DNA of 64,000 nt from Hydrogenimonas sp. Lineage in GTDB: Bacteria; Campylobacterota; Campylobacteria; Campylobacterales; Hydrogenimonadaceae. The notes beneath the pieces are model-generated. The model saw only the letters and a list, made by a program, of their open reading frames with translations, was not told where the DNA came from and did not search any database. The first letter of the stretch is position 1, and every line of letters starts with the position of its first letter. Positions 28,482 to 39,225 of the stretch are shown piece by piece. The DNA is taken from assembly GCA_003978765.1 (NCBI GenBank), contig QNYO01000007.1, positions 1 through 64,000 of the forward strand. Reading direction: 5' to 3'. The position numbers and the translations under genes were made by a program.

Positions 28482-29840
28482 GTGAAAACAGTTCAAGAGA
28501 TGAAAGAAGATATTACCCTCTATGACATCTGTACCAAAGATGTCATCTCAATTACACTTAATGCAACACTCCAAGATGCGATCACTTTGATGCATCAAAA
28601 TGGATTAAGAGATGTCGTCGTCATTGATGAGACAACCAAAAAGTTTGGAATCTTAACCGTTGCAGATATTATCAAAGAGGAGGCTTCAACAACGCCCGAT
28701 CTACCTTTACGGGAAATCAAACTCGAACCCTGTATTGTTGAGTCCAAAAACTGTTATGTCAAGCATGTGATCCAGAAACATGGTCTGGGATTCAACTATA
28801 TCTGTCTGATTGAAGATGATCAACTCGTGGGAATTGTCTCAAAAAGTGATATTATCACCAACTATGATCCACAACTCCTTGCAAACTTTGAACGGCTCAT
28901 CGATCTCATCAACTACCAAAAGATCAACTATGTTCCTCACGATATGGCCACCAAAGAGGCGATTATGCTCTTAGAAGAGGATATCGATGATGCCATTATT
29001 ATTCAAAAAGAGGGAAAATCTGTCGGTATTGTCACGATACGTGATGTTCTAAAGATCTTTGCCAATAACCAGTCACTTGAAAAGCCGATCTCAACATATA
29101 TGAGTACACCTCTTCAGACCCTTCCCAAAGAGGCAACAGTTCAAGATGCCCTTAAATTCTTAACCCAAAGACACTTTAAACGGGCCATTATTGCGGATGA
29201 ATCAGGAAAGATTTTGGGCATCATTTCACAAACTGAGTTGACACGTCTGCTCTACAATAAGTGGCTGGAGTTGACACGTCAAAGCTTCGATTTGGCAAAA
29301 AAGGCGGTAGAGTTGGAGAAGATTGCCATGATCGACCCACTCACCCATGCCTATAACCGTGCCCAATTTGAGAAGACTATCGAAAAAGAGGAAGAACGTA
29401 TCCGACGCTACAACACCTCCTTCTACTCACTCATTTTGATCGATATTGATAACTTTAAAAAGGTGAATGATACCTATGGCCATGATATTGGTGATAGTGT
29501 CTTAAAAGGGTTCGTCGCCAATATACAGTGCTATCTAAGAAAAAATGATATTCTCTTTCGCTGGGGTGGTGAAGAGTTTATTATCTTTTTACCCCAAACA
29601 TCGTGTCAAAATGCCATTATTGTGGCAGAAAAAGTGCGCGCAATCATAGAAAAACAGCCCTTTAAAGGACCAGGACATGTGACATGCAGTTTTGGTGTTA
29701 GTGCCAAGCGTGCCATTGATGATGATGTCACATCCATCATTAAACGGGCAGATATTGCACTCTATCGTGCCAAACAGAATGGCAAAAATCGGGTCGAAGC
29801 CGATTGTGATACCCTCTTAACAGGGACGACTGATTACTAA
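28482..29840 (+). CDS. Diguanylate cyclase with four CBS motifs
   Basis: A 452-residue soluble protein with two Bateman modules (CBS motifs over about 15-135 and 150-262) and a C-terminal GGDEF domain (about 280-445). The active site reads [12 protein letters not shown], and RKND five residues before it is an intact inhibitory site, so it should make c-di-GMP under feedback control. CBS pairs usually bind adenine nucleotides, suggesting energy or nucleotide sensing. The start is GTG after AAGGAG. Its 3' end overlaps the convergent maeB by 24 bases. Confidence 0.92.
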   Translation: MKTVQEMKEDITLYDICTKDVISITLNATLQDAITLMHQNGLRDVVVIDETTKKFGILTVADIIKEEASTTPDLPLREIKLEPCIVESKNCYVKHVIQKHGLGFNYICLIEDDQLVGIVSKSDIITNYDPQLLANFERLIDLINYQKINYVPHDMATKEAIMLLEEDIDDAIIIQKEGKSVGIVTIRDVLKIFANNQSLEKPISTYMSTPLQTLPKEATVQDALKFLTQRHFKRAIIADESGKILGIISQTELTRLLYNKWLELTRQSFDLAKKAVELEKIAMIDPLTHAYNRAQFEKTIEKEEERIRRYNTSFYSLILIDIDNFKKVNDTYGHDIGDSVLKGFVANIQCYLRKNDILFRWGGEEFIIFLPQTSCQNAIIVAEKVRAIIEKQPFKGPGHVTCSFGVSAKRAIDDDVTSIIKRADIALYRAKQNGKNRVEADCDTLLTGTTDY

Positions 29841-31097
29841 CCCTATCTCTTCAGCAAGCTTAGCACGATAACGACACATATCGAAATCCTCAATCTGGGC
29901 TACACCATCCTCAATAGCCGCCTGCGCAACAGCAGAGGCTTCCCAGAGTAGGACCCGTCTATCAAAGGGTTTGGGAATCAGATAGTTAGGACCAAAAACG
30001 ATCTCTTCACCACCATAAGCATCTTTGACATATTGTGGCACTGGCACTTTAGCCAAATCGGCCAATGCCTTTGCTGCTGCCATCTTCATCCCTTCCGTAA
30101 TCGCTGTTGCCCGTACATCAAGTGCCCCACGAAAAATGAATGGAAAGCCTAAAACATTATTGACCTGATTGGGATAATCACTTCGACCCGTTCCCATCAT
30201 CACATCATCACGCACTTCAGCAACCGCTTCCGGTAAAATCTCTGGAGTCGGATTGGCCAATGCAAAGATAATAGGATGGGGTGCCATCGAAGCAACCATC
30301 GCTTGAGTGACAAGCCCTGCACGTGACAAACCAAGAAGCATATCGGCACCCTGCATCGCATCTTCAAGAGTACGTGCCTCGGTATCGATCGCAAACTCTG
30401 CTTTATAAGGGTTGAGATCATCACGCCCCGCATGAATCACTCCTTTGGAATCAAGCATCACAATCTGTTGTGCACCCATTAAGCGATACATCTTGGCACA
30501 CGCAATACCGGCTGCACCAGCACCAATCACAACAATCTTCATCTTTGCAATATCTTTACCTGTCAACTGCAGTACATTGATCAAGCCTGCTGTTGTAATG
30601 ATAGCGGTACCGTGCTGATCATCGTGCATCACAGGAATCTTCATACATTTTTGGAGCTGCTCTTCAATCTCAAAACATTCAGGGGCTTTAATATCTTCGA
30701 GGTTAATCGCACCAAAGGTGGGTTCAAGTGCTTTGCAGATGGTGATGAGTTTCTGTGGATCTTTTTCATCAATCTCAATATCGAAAGCATCGATATTGGC
30801 AAACTTTTTAAAAAGAACCGATTTTCCCTCCATCACAGGCTTACTTGCCAAAGCGCCAAGATCACCAAGCCCAAGAACAGCGGTACCATTGGTAATCACA
30901 GCAACAAGATTGGCTCGATTGGTGTAGGTATAGGAGAGGGATGGGTCTTTTTCAATCTCTAAACAGGGGTCAGCCACACCTGGAGTGTAGGCCATGGAAA
31001 GATCGCGTGCCGTGTCACACGGCTTAGTGACATGCACACCAATCTTTCCACCTTGATGGTAGGTTAAAATCGCCTCTTTGGTGATCTTACGAGGCAC
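29817..31097 (-). CDS. maeB: NAD(P)-dependent malic enzyme
   Basis: Decarboxylates malate to pyruvate. The 426 residues are the short form without the phosphotransacetylase-like tail of enteric MaeB. Visible are [10 protein letters not shown] near the start, the [11 protein letters not shown] segment, [12 protein letters not shown] and the Rossmann glycines [14 protein letters not shown]. It starts with GTG inside the end of gltX (11-base overlap). NAD versus NADP use cannot be decided here. Confidence 0.94.
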   Translation of the reverse strand: MPRKITKEAILTYHQGGKIGVHVTKPCDTARDLSMAYTPGVADPCLEIEKDPSLSYTYTNRANLVAVITNGTAVLGLGDLGALASKPVMEGKSVLFKKFANIDAFDIEIDEKDPQKLITICKALEPTFGAINLEDIKAPECFEIEEQLQKCMKIPVMHDDQHGTAIITTAGLINVLQLTGKDIAKMKIVVIGAGAAGIACAKMYRLMGAQQIVMLDSKGVIHAGRDDLNPYKAEFAIDTEARTLEDAMQGADMLLGLSRAGLVTQAMVASMAPHPIIFALANPTPEILPEAVAEVRDDVMMGTGRSDYPNQVNNVLGFPFIFRGALDVRATAITEGMKMAAAKALADLAKVPVPQYVKDAYGGEEIVFGPNYLIPKPFDRRVLLWEASAVAQAAIEDGVAQIEDFDMCRYRAKLAEEIGLVISRPC

Positions 31098-32487
31098 TTG
31101 TCATCTTCACATGCTCACACAGCTTCTGAATACGTGTGATCGTCTCCTCTTTACCAATAATACTCATCACATCACTCAAATCTGGACCTCCAAGACGCCC
31201 AATCAATGCAACACGAAGAGGCATCCCTATCTTTCCAAAACCGATCTCCTGCTCTTTGACAAAATCTTCCAAAAGTGTATGATAGTCGGTTGGAAGATGG
31301 AGTGTATCAGTCGTCTCTAACTTTTTCATAAAGGCTTCAAGAATCTCAACAGCATTCCCTTTCATCGCCTTCTTGATCGCCTTTTCATCATAACTTTTTG
31401 GTGTTTCCAACACCTCTTTAATCTGCTCTGCCATCTCTTTGATAGTCTTACAGCGCTCTTTGAAAATATCGAGAAGAATCTCGCGCTTATCATGGTTCAA
31501 AAGATAGAGACCAAAATCTTCAAGAAGTTTTGCTAACCGATCATTGGAGCTGTTTTTGATATAGTGGGCATTGAGCCAAAGGAGTTTGTCAGGATTGTAC
31601 TGTGATGCTGATGCATTAATATCGCATGGATCAAAATATTCAAGCATCTCCTCCATACTGAAGATCTCTTGATCTCCATGACTCCAACCAAGACGCACCA
31701 AGAAATTCAGCAGTGCTTCAGGCAGATACCCCATACGCTTATAATCCATCACATCAGCCGCACCATCACGCTTAGAGAGCTTTTTACCCCCTTCACCCAA
31801 AATCATTGGAACATGGTAAAAGCGTGGCAATTTAAAACCAAGGGCTTCATAGACGATAATCTGCTTCGGTGTGTTGTAGAGGTGGTCATCGCCACGAATC
31901 ACATCGGTCATTCCCATCAAAGCATCATCGATGGCGACAACAAAGTTGTAAGTCGGCGTTCCATCACTGCGTGCAATAATAAAGTCATCGACCTCATCCG
32001 CTTTAATCGTAATCGTCCCCTTAATTCCATCTTCAAAGACAATATCACCCTCTAATGGAGCTTTAATCCGTACAACAGGCTTGACACCAGCAGGCGGTGT
32101 TCCAGTAAAATCACGGTAGCGTCGATCGTAACGTGGTCGCTCTTTGCGTGCAAGTTGCTCTTCACGCAGAGCATCAAGCTCCTCTTTGGTCATATAGCAG
32201 TAGTAAGCTTTCCCTTCATCCAACAGCTGTGCAATATACTTTTTGTAAAGATCGAAACGATCCGATTGATAGACCGCTTCACCATCATAATCCATACCCA
32301 CCCAATCAAAAGCCTCAAGAATCGCTTTGGTCGCTTCAGCTGAGTTACGACTCTGGTCGGTATCTTCGATACGCAGTTTAAACTGCCCACCATTTCTTCG
32401 TGCCCAAAGATAGTTAAAGAGTGCTGTTCTTAAACCACCAATATGCAAAAATCCCGTTGGGGATGGGGCAAAACGTGTTACTACCAT
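31087..32487 (-). CDS. gltX: Glutamyl-tRNA synthetase
   Basis: A class I synthetase of 466 residues with [21 protein letters not shown] (HIGH region as HIGG, normal for GluRS) and KLSKRDGA (KMSKS equivalent). Campylobacterota often carry two GluRS paralogues, one charging tRNA-Gln. Only one is in this window, and I cannot tell which kind it is. It is divergent from the SurA-like gene. Confidence 0.95.
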   Translation of the reverse strand: MVVTRFAPSPTGFLHIGGLRTALFNYLWARRNGGQFKLRIEDTDQSRNSAEATKAILEAFDWVGMDYDGEAVYQSDRFDLYKKYIAQLLDEGKAYYCYMTKEELDALREEQLARKERPRYDRRYRDFTGTPPAGVKPVVRIKAPLEGDIVFEDGIKGTITIKADEVDDFIIARSDGTPTYNFVVAIDDALMGMTDVIRGDDHLYNTPKQIIVYEALGFKLPRFYHVPMILGEGGKKLSKRDGAADVMDYKRMGYLPEALLNFLVRLGWSHGDQEIFSMEEMLEYFDPCDINASASQYNPDKLLWLNAHYIKNSSNDRLAKLLEDFGLYLLNHDKREILLDIFKERCKTIKEMAEQIKEVLETPKSYDEKAIKKAMKGNAVEILEAFMKKLETTDTLHLPTDYHTLLEDFVKEQEIGFGKIGMPLRVALIGRLGGPDLSDVMSIIGKEETITRIQKLCEHVKMTSAS

Positions 32488-32621
32488 AATTTTTCCACCT
32501 TCAAATAAAAATTGCTTTGACTAGAGCCTCTCACATTTGACTCTAGATTTTCACCCTTGTGTATGATTTTAGCTGAAAATCATGAATGTTTCATTATAGT
32601 TTCTTTTAGATAAAAAGCTGA

Positions 32622-32627
32622 TACAAT
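32622..32627 (+). promoter_or_regulatory. -10 box for the SurA-like gene
   Basis: TACAAT preceded by TGA, about 60 bases before the start. The remainder of the 199-base gap to gltX shows no other clear element. Confidence 0.45.
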
Positions 32628-32686
32628 AGCACCCATAATCGTATCAATCACACCCAATAAACCCCTTTTAAAGGTAGAAAAACTCT

Positions 32687-33529
32687 ATGATTCGACATAT
32701 CAAACATCTTCTTATCTCCACACTCCTTTGTGGTGCCCCTCTCTTTGCAGGTCTTGTGGATGCCATTAGCATTGTTGTGGATGGTGAACCGATTACACTC
32801 TATGAGATCTATAAGACCCAAAAGAAACTGGGTTTACCCAAAGAGCGTGCTGTTGAGTATCTGATCAAACAGCGTCTTAAAGATGAGGAGCTCAAACGCT
32901 TTGGAATTGAAGTGGATGATTTTGATGTCAATCAAGAGATCGAACGGATTGCCCAACAAAATGGTATCGACTCTCTGAAAATGCGTAGTATTTTGGCCAA
33001 TCAAGGAGTCACATGGGCACGTTACAAAGAGAAAATTAAAGAGAGACTTCTGCAAGAGCGTCTCTATCGCCAAATTCTTAGTACCAAGATTCAGCCACCA
33101 AGTGATCGAACATTGAAAGAGTATTATGAACTCCATCGTAACGCCTTCTCTCTTCCCAAAGCAATTCAAGTAGTTCAGTATAGTGCCCCATCCAAAGAGG
33201 TACTCAAAGAGGTTATGCGTAATCCATTGGCATCGATCCCAGGGGTCACCCAGTCATCTCAAACCATTACAACCGATCAACTCAATCCTCAACTCCTTTT
33301 TCTACTCACCCAAACACCTAAAGGGGAGTTTACGCAGATTATCCCTACCAATGGGCAATATGTCACCTTTTTGATTCAAGAGTTTATCAATCCACAGCCT
33401 ATTCCATTTGAACAGGTTAAGCAGAAAGTCTATGCCCAGTGGATGGAAGAGAAACGTAAAGAGGCGATTGAGAGCCACTTTGAAAAGCTTCGTGCTGCTG
33501 CCAATATCAAAATCCTTCGCACACCCTAA
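32687..33529 (+). CDS. SurA-like periplasmic chaperone / peptidyl-prolyl isomerase
   Basis: A 280-residue protein with a signal peptide (cut near residue 22) and a SurA-N-type helical domain (about 25-150) starting with the typical DAISIVVDGEPIT. A C-terminal region (about 155-255) has the outline of a parvulin domain but lacks clear catalytic residues, so it may act only as a chaperone. It is followed at once by an outer-membrane protein gene whose ATG shares a base with the TAA, consistent with a role in barrel folding. Confidence 0.82.
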   Translation: MIRHIKHLLISTLLCGAPLFAGLVDAISIVVDGEPITLYEIYKTQKKLGLPKERAVEYLIKQRLKDEELKRFGIEVDDFDVNQEIERIAQQNGIDSLKMRSILANQGVTWARYKEKIKERLLQERLYRQILSTKIQPPSDRTLKEYYELHRNAFSLPKAIQVVQYSAPSKEVLKEVMRNPLASIPGVTQSSQTITTDQLNPQLLFLLTQTPKGEFTQIIPTNGQYVTFLIQEFINPQPIPFEQVKQKVYAQWMEEKRKEAIESHFEKLRAAANIKILRTP

Positions 33530-34299
33530 TGACCATGAAAAGCTATCGATCGATTCTGCTCGTATGCATACTACTGGCACGACCACTTTTTGCCTATATT
33601 GATATCTCTCCCATTGAGATTGGACAACACCCTGCTACTAGCGGTTCATTGGCACTCTCCCTCTCCAATCAGCGAGGCAATACCAACAAAAGTGATATGG
33701 GAGTCAATATCAATCTACGGTACGATAGTAATACCACCTATGCCTTGTGGCTCCTTGGTGGCTATAACTATACCCATATCCCTGGTGTACAGATTGAGAA
33801 TCGGGGATTTGCCCATCTACGCTACCTCTATAAAATAGAGGATCCACTCTATGCCGAAACCTACCTACAAACCGAAAACAATAAGCTAAGAGAGATTCAA
33901 AACCGTTCACTCATTGGTACAGGTATTCGCTACCGCTTTTATGACAATAGTAAATATGGGCGTATCTATCTTGGTATCGGTCTGCTCTATGAGTATCTAC
34001 GATTTAGTAATACTCAGGTCGATCCCACAGAGTATAATCTGCGTGGAAACAACTACCTTCACTACACCAAGCGGTTAAAAAACAAAACAGAGATCAATGC
34101 CTTTATCTACTACCAACCCAATATTCGAGCTTGGGGAGATTACACCATTCACTCTATTGCTGAACTGCAGACCCCCATCTTTGAGAACTTCTATCTTCTG
34201 CTCCGATTCTTTAACGATTATGACTCAACACCACCAAAGAACAATCAGGTCAAACAGTACGATGTATCACAAAGAATTTCACTGATGTGGAAGTTTTAA
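33529..34299 (+). CDS. DUF481-like outer-membrane beta-barrel protein
   Basis: A 256-residue protein with a signal peptide ending at PLFA and a body of alternating strands (GSLALSLSNQRGNTNKSDMGVNINLRY and similar) ending in the C-terminal Phe of outer-membrane barrels (LMWKF). The GNTN...D...R pattern resembles DUF481/YdiY salt-induced outer-membrane proteins. Function unknown. Translation may start at 33529 (overlapping the previous stop) or at the ATG six bases later. Confidence 0.75.
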   Translation: MTMKSYRSILLVCILLARPLFAYIDISPIEIGQHPATSGSLALSLSNQRGNTNKSDMGVNINLRYDSNTTYALWLLGGYNYTHIPGVQIENRGFAHLRYLYKIEDPLYAETYLQTENNKLREIQNRSLIGTGIRYRFYDNSKYGRIYLGIGLLYEYLRFSNTQVDPTEYNLRGNNYLHYTKRLKNKTEINAFIYYQPNIRAWGDYTIHSIAELQTPIFENFYLLLRFFNDYDSTPPKNNQVKQYDVSQRISLMWKF

Positions 34300-34314
34300 A
34301 AGAGGAGAAAGAAG

Positions 34315-34337
34315 AAGGGGCTTAACAGCCCCCTTTT
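34315..34337. terminator. Bidirectional terminator between the DUF481-like gene and accC
   Basis: AAGGGGCT-TAAC-AGCCCCCTT, with T6 on the plus side and a purine-rich stretch giving T-rich RNA on the minus side. Convergent genes stop on both sides. Confidence 0.8.
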
Positions 34338-35675
34338 TTACATATGTGATTCGAGATATTTGGTATCGAAGCGGTTTTCAATAAAGTCAGGGTTACGCAT
34401 CATGCGACGATGGAAATCGATGACAGTTTTGACACCACCAATCTCAAACTCATCCATCGCCCGACGCATCTTTTTAATCGCACGATCACGATCCTCTGCC
34501 CAAACAATCACTTTACCAATCATTGAGTCATAGTGTTGAGGAATAATATAGCCTGCATGGGCATGGCTATCGATACGCACATCTTTACCACCTGGTGCAA
34601 TCCATTTGTTGATCTTTCCAGGACATGGAATAAAGTTGACAGAGTCTTCGGCAGTAATACGACACTCAATCGCATGCCCTTTGAGTTGTACTTCACTTTG
34701 ATCAAAGAGTTTTTCACCCTCTGCAATGCGGATCATCCACTCAATAATATCGATACCACTGACCATTTCACTCACACAGTGCTCCACTTGCAGACGGGTA
34801 TTCATCTCCATGAAATAGAAGTTTTTATGCTTATCCACCAAAAACTCAAAGGTTCCAGCACTCTCATAACCAATATGTTTGGTCGCTTTGACTGCTGCTT
34901 CATGTAGTTTTGCACGTGTCTCATCATCAAGAAAAACAGCCGGTGACTCTTCAATCAACTTTTGATGGCGGCGTTGCATCGAACAATCACGCTCACCGAT
35001 ATGGACAGCATTGCCATAACGATCTGCCAAGACTTGCACTTCAATATGGCGTGGATTTTCGATGAACTTCTCCATATAGATCGTTCCATCACCAAACGCT
35101 GTAATCGCCTCACTCTCAGCGGCAAGAAAAGCGTTTTCGACATAGCTTTCGTCTTCAACCACACGCATACCACGGCCACCACCACCAGCCGCCGCTTTCA
35201 AGATGACAGGGAAGCCCATCTCTTTGGCCAGTTTTTTTGCCTCTTCGACAGATTTCACCGCCCCATCACTACCAGGAATGACAGGAACACCCGCCTCTTT
35301 CATCACCTGTTTTGCTTTTGATTTGTCGCTCATCAATGCCATCACTTCAACACTTGGACCGATGAACTTAATGTTATGGAACTGGCAGATCTCAACAAAA
35401 TTTTGGTTCTCACTCAAAAAGCCGTAACCTGGGAAAATCGCATCACACTGACTCACTTCAGCAGCGGCAATGATGGCTGGAATATTGAGATAACTCTCAC
35501 TACTTTTAGGTCCTCCGATACAGATCGTTGCATCGGCTAAACGCAGATAACTGGCATCTTTATCGGCAGTTGAGTAAACGGCGACAACCTCTTTACCCAT
35601 CTCTTTAATGGTGCGGATTGCCCGTAGTGCAATCTCACCACGGTTGGCAACCAAAATACGTTTAATTTCAGCCAT
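34338..35675 (-). CDS. accC: Acetyl-CoA carboxylase biotin carboxylase subunit
   Basis: Carboxylates biotin on AccB. The 445 residues hold the N-terminal RILVANRGEIALRAIR, the ATP-grasp glycine loop KAAAGGGGRGMRVV and the catalytic region FMEMNTRLQVEH. It lies five bases after accB, as a classical accBC pair. Confidence 0.97.
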   Translation of the reverse strand: MAEIKRILVANRGEIALRAIRTIKEMGKEVVAVYSTADKDASYLRLADATICIGGPKSSESYLNIPAIIAAAEVSQCDAIFPGYGFLSENQNFVEICQFHNIKFIGPSVEVMALMSDKSKAKQVMKEAGVPVIPGSDGAVKSVEEAKKLAKEMGFPVILKAAAGGGGRGMRVVEDESYVENAFLAAESEAITAFGDGTIYMEKFIENPRHIEVQVLADRYGNAVHIGERDCSMQRRHQKLIEESPAVFLDDETRAKLHEAAVKATKHIGYESAGTFEFLVDKHKNFYFMEMNTRLQVEHCVSEMVSGIDIIEWMIRIAEGEKLFDQSEVQLKGHAIECRITAEDSVNFIPCPGKINKWIAPGGKDVRIDSHAHAGYIIPQHYDSMIGKVIVWAEDRDRAIKKMRRAMDEFEIGGVKTVIDFHRRMMRNPDFIENRFDTKYLESHM

Positions 35676-35679
35676 CAGC

Positions 35680-36138
35680 TTAAACCTTTTCTACCAAGAA
35701 GAGTGGCATATCATACTCAACTGGCTGACCATCTTCGACAAGAATATCGAGAATTTTGCAATCAAACTCAGCCTCAAGTTCATTCATAATCTTCATCGCT
35801 TCAAGGATACAGAGTGTTTGACCTTTACGCACGGTATCACCAACATTCACGAATGGAGGAGAGTCTGGTGATGGGGCACGATAGAAGGTTCCAACCATAG
35901 GTGATGTCACATGCACAGCATTGTCAGGGATTCTCTTTTCATCAGCTGCCGGTGCCTCTGCAGCAGGTGCAGGTGCGGCTGCTTGTGGTGCTGGTGCTGA
36001 GGCTTGAACAGGGGCTGTAGCAACAACCACACCACCCTTTTCAAGCGTTAATCCAAAATCTCCATCTTCGATTTTTAGTTTGTTCAAATCGCTACTGTTA
36101 AATACTTTTATAAGCTCTTTTATCTCTTTCAAATTCAT
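35680..36138 (-). CDS. accB: Biotin carboxyl carrier protein
   Basis: The track opens at a TTG (36150), but the ATG at 36138 is favoured. GGAG lies six bases upstream of it, and the resulting N-terminus [13 protein letters not shown] matches the usual AccB start. The 152-residue protein then has an alanine/proline-rich linker (about 60-80) and the biotinyl domain with [13 protein letters not shown], where the Lys carries biotin. First gene of accBC, divergent from dcd. Confidence 0.96.
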   Translation of the reverse strand: MNLKEIKELIKVFNSSDLNKLKIEDGDFGLTLEKGGVVVATAPVQASAPAPQAAAPAPAAEAPAADEKRIPDNAVHVTSPMVGTFYRAPSPDSPPFVNVGDTVRKGQTLCILEAMKIMNELEAEFDCKILDILVEDGQPVEYDMPLFLVEKV

Positions 36139-36169
36139 TACATTCTCCAAAAATTAAAGTAAGGTGTAC

Positions 36170-36175
36170 TATAAT
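36170..36175 (+). promoter_or_regulatory. -10 box for dcd
   Basis: TATAAT after GTAC, 28 bases before the dcd start, in the accB-dcd divergent gap. Confidence 0.5.
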
Positions 36176-36202
36176 ATCACAATTTAATTTAGAGGATAAT
36201 TG

Positions 36203-36769
36203 ATGGGGCTAAAGAGCGATCGCTGGATACGAGAAAAGGCACTTAAAGAGAAGATGATCGAACCTTTTTGTGACGATCAAGTGGGTAAAGGTGTTGTCAG
36301 TTATGGTCTAAGTAGCTACGGCTATGATATTCGTGTCAGTAATGAGTTCAAAATCTTCACCAATGTCAATGCCGAGGTGGTCGATCCAAAACATTTTGAT
36401 GAGCGTAATGTAGTCGATTTTGAGGGGGATGTTTGTATCGTTCCACCCAACTCTTTTGCACTGGCACGCACCGTTGAGTATTTCCGTATTCCAAGAAATG
36501 TTTTGGCAATCTGTCTGGGCAAAAGCACCTATGCCCGTTGCGGAATCATCGTCAACGTTACGCCATTTGAACCTGAGTTTGAAGGGCATATCACAATCGA
36601 AATCTCCAACACAACACCCCTTCCGGCCAAAATTTATGCCAATGAAGGGATTGCACAAGTTCTCTTCTTTGAAGGGGATGAAGAGTGTGAAGTAAGCTAC
36701 AAAGATAAGTCGGGTAAATACCAAGCCCAAACAGGTATTACACTCCCACGTATTTTAGGTAAAGAGTGA
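36203..36769 (+). CDS. dcd: dCTP deaminase
   Basis: Makes dUTP from dCTP. The 188 residues (ATG at 36203, one codon inside the track's TTG start, after GAGGAT) include [34 protein letters not shown] with the catalytic Glu in [10 protein letters not shown], and GIAQVLFF. Typical length. It overlaps the cytochrome c gene by four bases (GTGA). Confidence 0.96.
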   Translation: MGLKSDRWIREKALKEKMIEPFCDDQVGKGVVSYGLSSYGYDIRVSNEFKIFTNVNAEVVDPKHFDERNVVDFEGDVCIVPPNSFALARTVEYFRIPRNVLAICLGKSTYARCGIIVNVTPFEPEFEGHITIEISNTTPLPAKIYANEGIAQVLFFEGDEECEVSYKDKSGKYQAQTGITLPRILGKE

Positions 36770-37230
36770 AACAGAATCTCACTCTCCTTCTCATCCTCCT
36801 CTTTGTGGGGGTAGCATTCTTTATCAACCATTCACACTCTCAAAGATCATTATCACACTCTACGATCAAACAGTCATCACCACAAACCCCTATAACCTCA
36901 AATGATAACTACCCTTTGCAGTCTGTAAACTATCTTGAAACCTATATTGAAGATATCATTAATCACGGCTCATCCCAAAATCTTGGCTTTGCTTATGGCG
37001 ATATGGAGGGAGGGTTTGCTGACAAAGAAGCAGCAAAAAAGATTACCGCCTATGTTATCACACTCTCTGGAAAACAACCGACCCACCCCGAATGGGTCAA
37101 AGAGGGGCGTACCTTCTACATCAGTAACTGTGGTGGATGTCATGGTGAAAATGGCAAAGGGATTCATGGCACCTTCCCCGATCTCACACGCAAAACACTG
37201 CTCGGCATTGCACGTCGTCTCAACGACTAA
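36766..37230 (+). CDS. Membrane-anchored monohaem cytochrome c
   Basis: A 154-residue protein with an N-terminal helix (about 3-22) acting as anchor or signal, a low-complexity Ser/Thr linker and a small c-type domain. The haem site is [11 protein letters not shown], followed by HGTFPDL. A segment before the haem ([30 protein letters not shown]) resembles the end of another cytochrome domain. GTG start inside the dcd stop. Its stop codon overlaps that of the convergent asnB. Probably a periplasmic electron carrier; partner unknown. Confidence 0.83.
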   Translation: MKQNLTLLLILLFVGVAFFINHSHSQRSLSHSTIKQSSPQTPITSNDNYPLQSVNYLETYIEDIINHGSSQNLGFAYGDMEGGFADKEAAKKITAYVITLSGKQPTHPEWVKEGRTFYISNCGGCHGENGKGIHGTFPDLTRKTLLGIARRLND

Positions 37231-39002
37231 TGCTTCTCAATCCATTTACAAAGCAACCAAACCGCATAGAGATGGTGTTTAAAACGCCCTTTTTTTGACT
37301 TTTCTATCATAAATCGCACTGCTTCGGTATCAAAGAGCTTATAGCGTGCATTGATACGCTCTATCACATCCAACTCACCACTTGCATGGAGCCACTCCAT
37401 AAAGGGATACGAGAAGCCCTTCTTTTTACGCTCAATAATCTCCACAGGTAGATACCGTTTTGCTACTCTTTTGAGCAACCATTTCGGTTTTTCACCCATT
37501 CGCCACATAGGCTCACAACCAAAGAGTCTCTCAACCAATACCCGATCCATAAAGGGGCTTCGTGCCTCGATACCGTGTGCCATCGTAACACGATCAAGCT
37601 TTTTCAAAAAGACCTCTCCCAACTGCACCTTAATATCGATAAAGCTATACCACTGTGGTCCAACTGTTTGACCAAAACGGTCGATATAGTGGGCAATCCA
37701 TGTCAATGAATGGTCATCTTTGACATTCTGTTTTAAGAGGCGGTTTTGTTGGAGATCGGTAAAGAGTTCGGCTGAGGAGCGAAAGAGCACCGAATCATCA
37801 AAGATACGCTTGTACCACTCCCACTCTCGATTGGGGCTATAGTGGCTTCTAAAGTAGTTACGCAACCAATTTTTATACTTCAAATCACGCGCCTTTTCGA
37901 TGTCAGCCATCTCATAATAAGGACGATACCCAAAAAAGAGTTCATCAGCCCCATCACCACTAAGTAATACTTTAATCCCCTGTGATTGAATCTGACGACT
38001 TAAGAACCAAAGGGGAATCGCTGCCGGATCAGCAAGAGGTTCATCAAGATGCTCAATGAGTGCATCAGCAGTTTCAAGAAAATCTTCCATCCCCATCTCA
38101 AAGGTGTGGTGGTCACTTCCGATATGGTCTGCCACAATTTGGGCATACTTTCGTTCATCATACTTCTCAAACCCTTTGTATCCGATGGTAAAGGTTGGAA
38201 GTGGCTGGTTATACATCTTTTGTGCCATCGCAGCAACCAGCGAACTATCAACTCCACCACTTAACAACGCTCCAAGAGGAGCATCACTCACCAATCGATA
38301 GCGAATACTCTCGTGTAACAGATGGTCAAGCGTATCATCATCCATTGTTCCAGACTCTGATGTCACACCCATCACATCATGGGTCACAATCTCTACATGC
38401 CCCTTTTCATAACGCAGATACCCCCCTGGTTCTAACTGCATAATCTCAGGGTAGAAGGTGTGGGGTGAGATAGAGGATTGGTATGAAAGATAGGAGGTGA
38501 TACGGTCACGTGACCAACGTATCTGTGGAAATATCGCTCGAATCGCGCGAATTTCAGAGGCAAAGATAAAGGTCTCTCCCACTTGGGCATAGTAGAGCGG
38601 TTTTTTACCAAATGGATCACGCAAAAGGTGCAAAACCCCTTTCTCCCAAATCGCCATCGCATACATCCCCCGCAGATGTGTTGGCACGGTTTGACTCCAT
38701 CGCTGAAATGCTCGAAGTGCCACCTCTGTATCGCTTTGGGTGTGAAAAGTTCCACCAAGCTCCCTTTGAAGGTCACGATAGTTATAGATTTCACCATTCA
38801 TCACAATCACCGCACCATCTATCTGCATGGGTTGATTGGCTGTTGGATGTGGGTCGATGATGCTTAATCGATAGTGTCCTAAAAAGAGATCCTCTTTTGC
38901 AAAAAGACCATAGGCATCAGGACCACGATGTGCTAATGTTTTTAGAGCTCTCTTCGCCTCTTCTTTATGATAGGAGCCGATAATACCAAAGATACCACAC
39001 AC
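37227..39002 (-). CDS. asnB: Asparagine synthetase (glutamine-hydrolysing)
   Basis: A 591-residue enzyme with an N-terminal class II glutaminase domain (Cys2 nucleophile in MCGIFGIIGS) and a C-terminal synthetase domain with the ATP loop LLSGGVDSSLVAAM. The start must be the GTG at 39002, since only that frame gives Cys2. A -10 box lies 30 bases upstream. Members of this group can act in surface polysaccharide synthesis rather than asparagine supply, but no such neighbours are present. It borders the AT-rich island. Confidence 0.93.
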   Translation of the reverse strand: MCGIFGIIGSYHKEEAKRALKTLAHRGPDAYGLFAKEDLFLGHYRLSIIDPHPTANQPMQIDGAVIVMNGEIYNYRDLQRELGGTFHTQSDTEVALRAFQRWSQTVPTHLRGMYAMAIWEKGVLHLLRDPFGKKPLYYAQVGETFIFASEIRAIRAIFPQIRWSRDRITSYLSYQSSISPHTFYPEIMQLEPGGYLRYEKGHVEIVTHDVMGVTSESGTMDDDTLDHLLHESIRYRLVSDAPLGALLSGGVDSSLVAAMAQKMYNQPLPTFTIGYKGFEKYDERKYAQIVADHIGSDHHTFEMGMEDFLETADALIEHLDEPLADPAAIPLWFLSRQIQSQGIKVLLSGDGADELFFGYRPYYEMADIEKARDLKYKNWLRNYFRSHYSPNREWEWYKRIFDDSVLFRSSAELFTDLQQNRLLKQNVKDDHSLTWIAHYIDRFGQTVGPQWYSFIDIKVQLGEVFLKKLDRVTMAHGIEARSPFMDRVLVERLFGCEPMWRMGEKPKWLLKRVAKRYLPVEIIERKKKGFSYPFMEWLHASGELDVIERINARYKLFDTEAVRFMIEKSKKGRFKHHLYAVWLLCKWIEKH

Positions 39003-39032
39003 ATGAGACCTTTTAAGAAAAGTGTTGTGGGG

Positions 39033-39038
39033 ATTATA
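39033..39038 (-). promoter_or_regulatory. -10 box of asnB
   Basis: TATAAT within TTTGATATAATCC on the minus strand, 31 bases before the GTG start. No -35 is evident. Confidence 0.5.
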
Positions 39039-39225
39039 TCAAAGCGAATAAGGGAGAAAAGAGAAAATTGGAGGCAATCGCTAACTAGAGTCTGACACTC
39101 TCACAACTCGCTATATTTTTCGAAGGCAGGCTCGAAGAAGCTCTCGAGCTATGATATAATCTTAGAACTATCGGTTATTGACACAAAACTCTGAACGGTC
39201 TCTCAAATTCCAATAATTTGTTAGG
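39039..39225. other. Non-coding left margin of the AT-rich island
   Basis: No reading frame of use. It contains GCTCGA-N8-TCGAGC (39132-39151), a hairpin-forming palindrome, and directly after it a plus-strand TATAAT-like box without a gene to drive. GTTAGGTT (39220-39227) lies at the stop codon of the first island gene. This is where composition changes from core to island. Confidence 0.45.

Noticed and set aside
37227-37230. Frameshift at the cytochrome c / asnB junction
   Set aside because: Both genes have proper ends; their stop codons simply overlap in convergent orientation.
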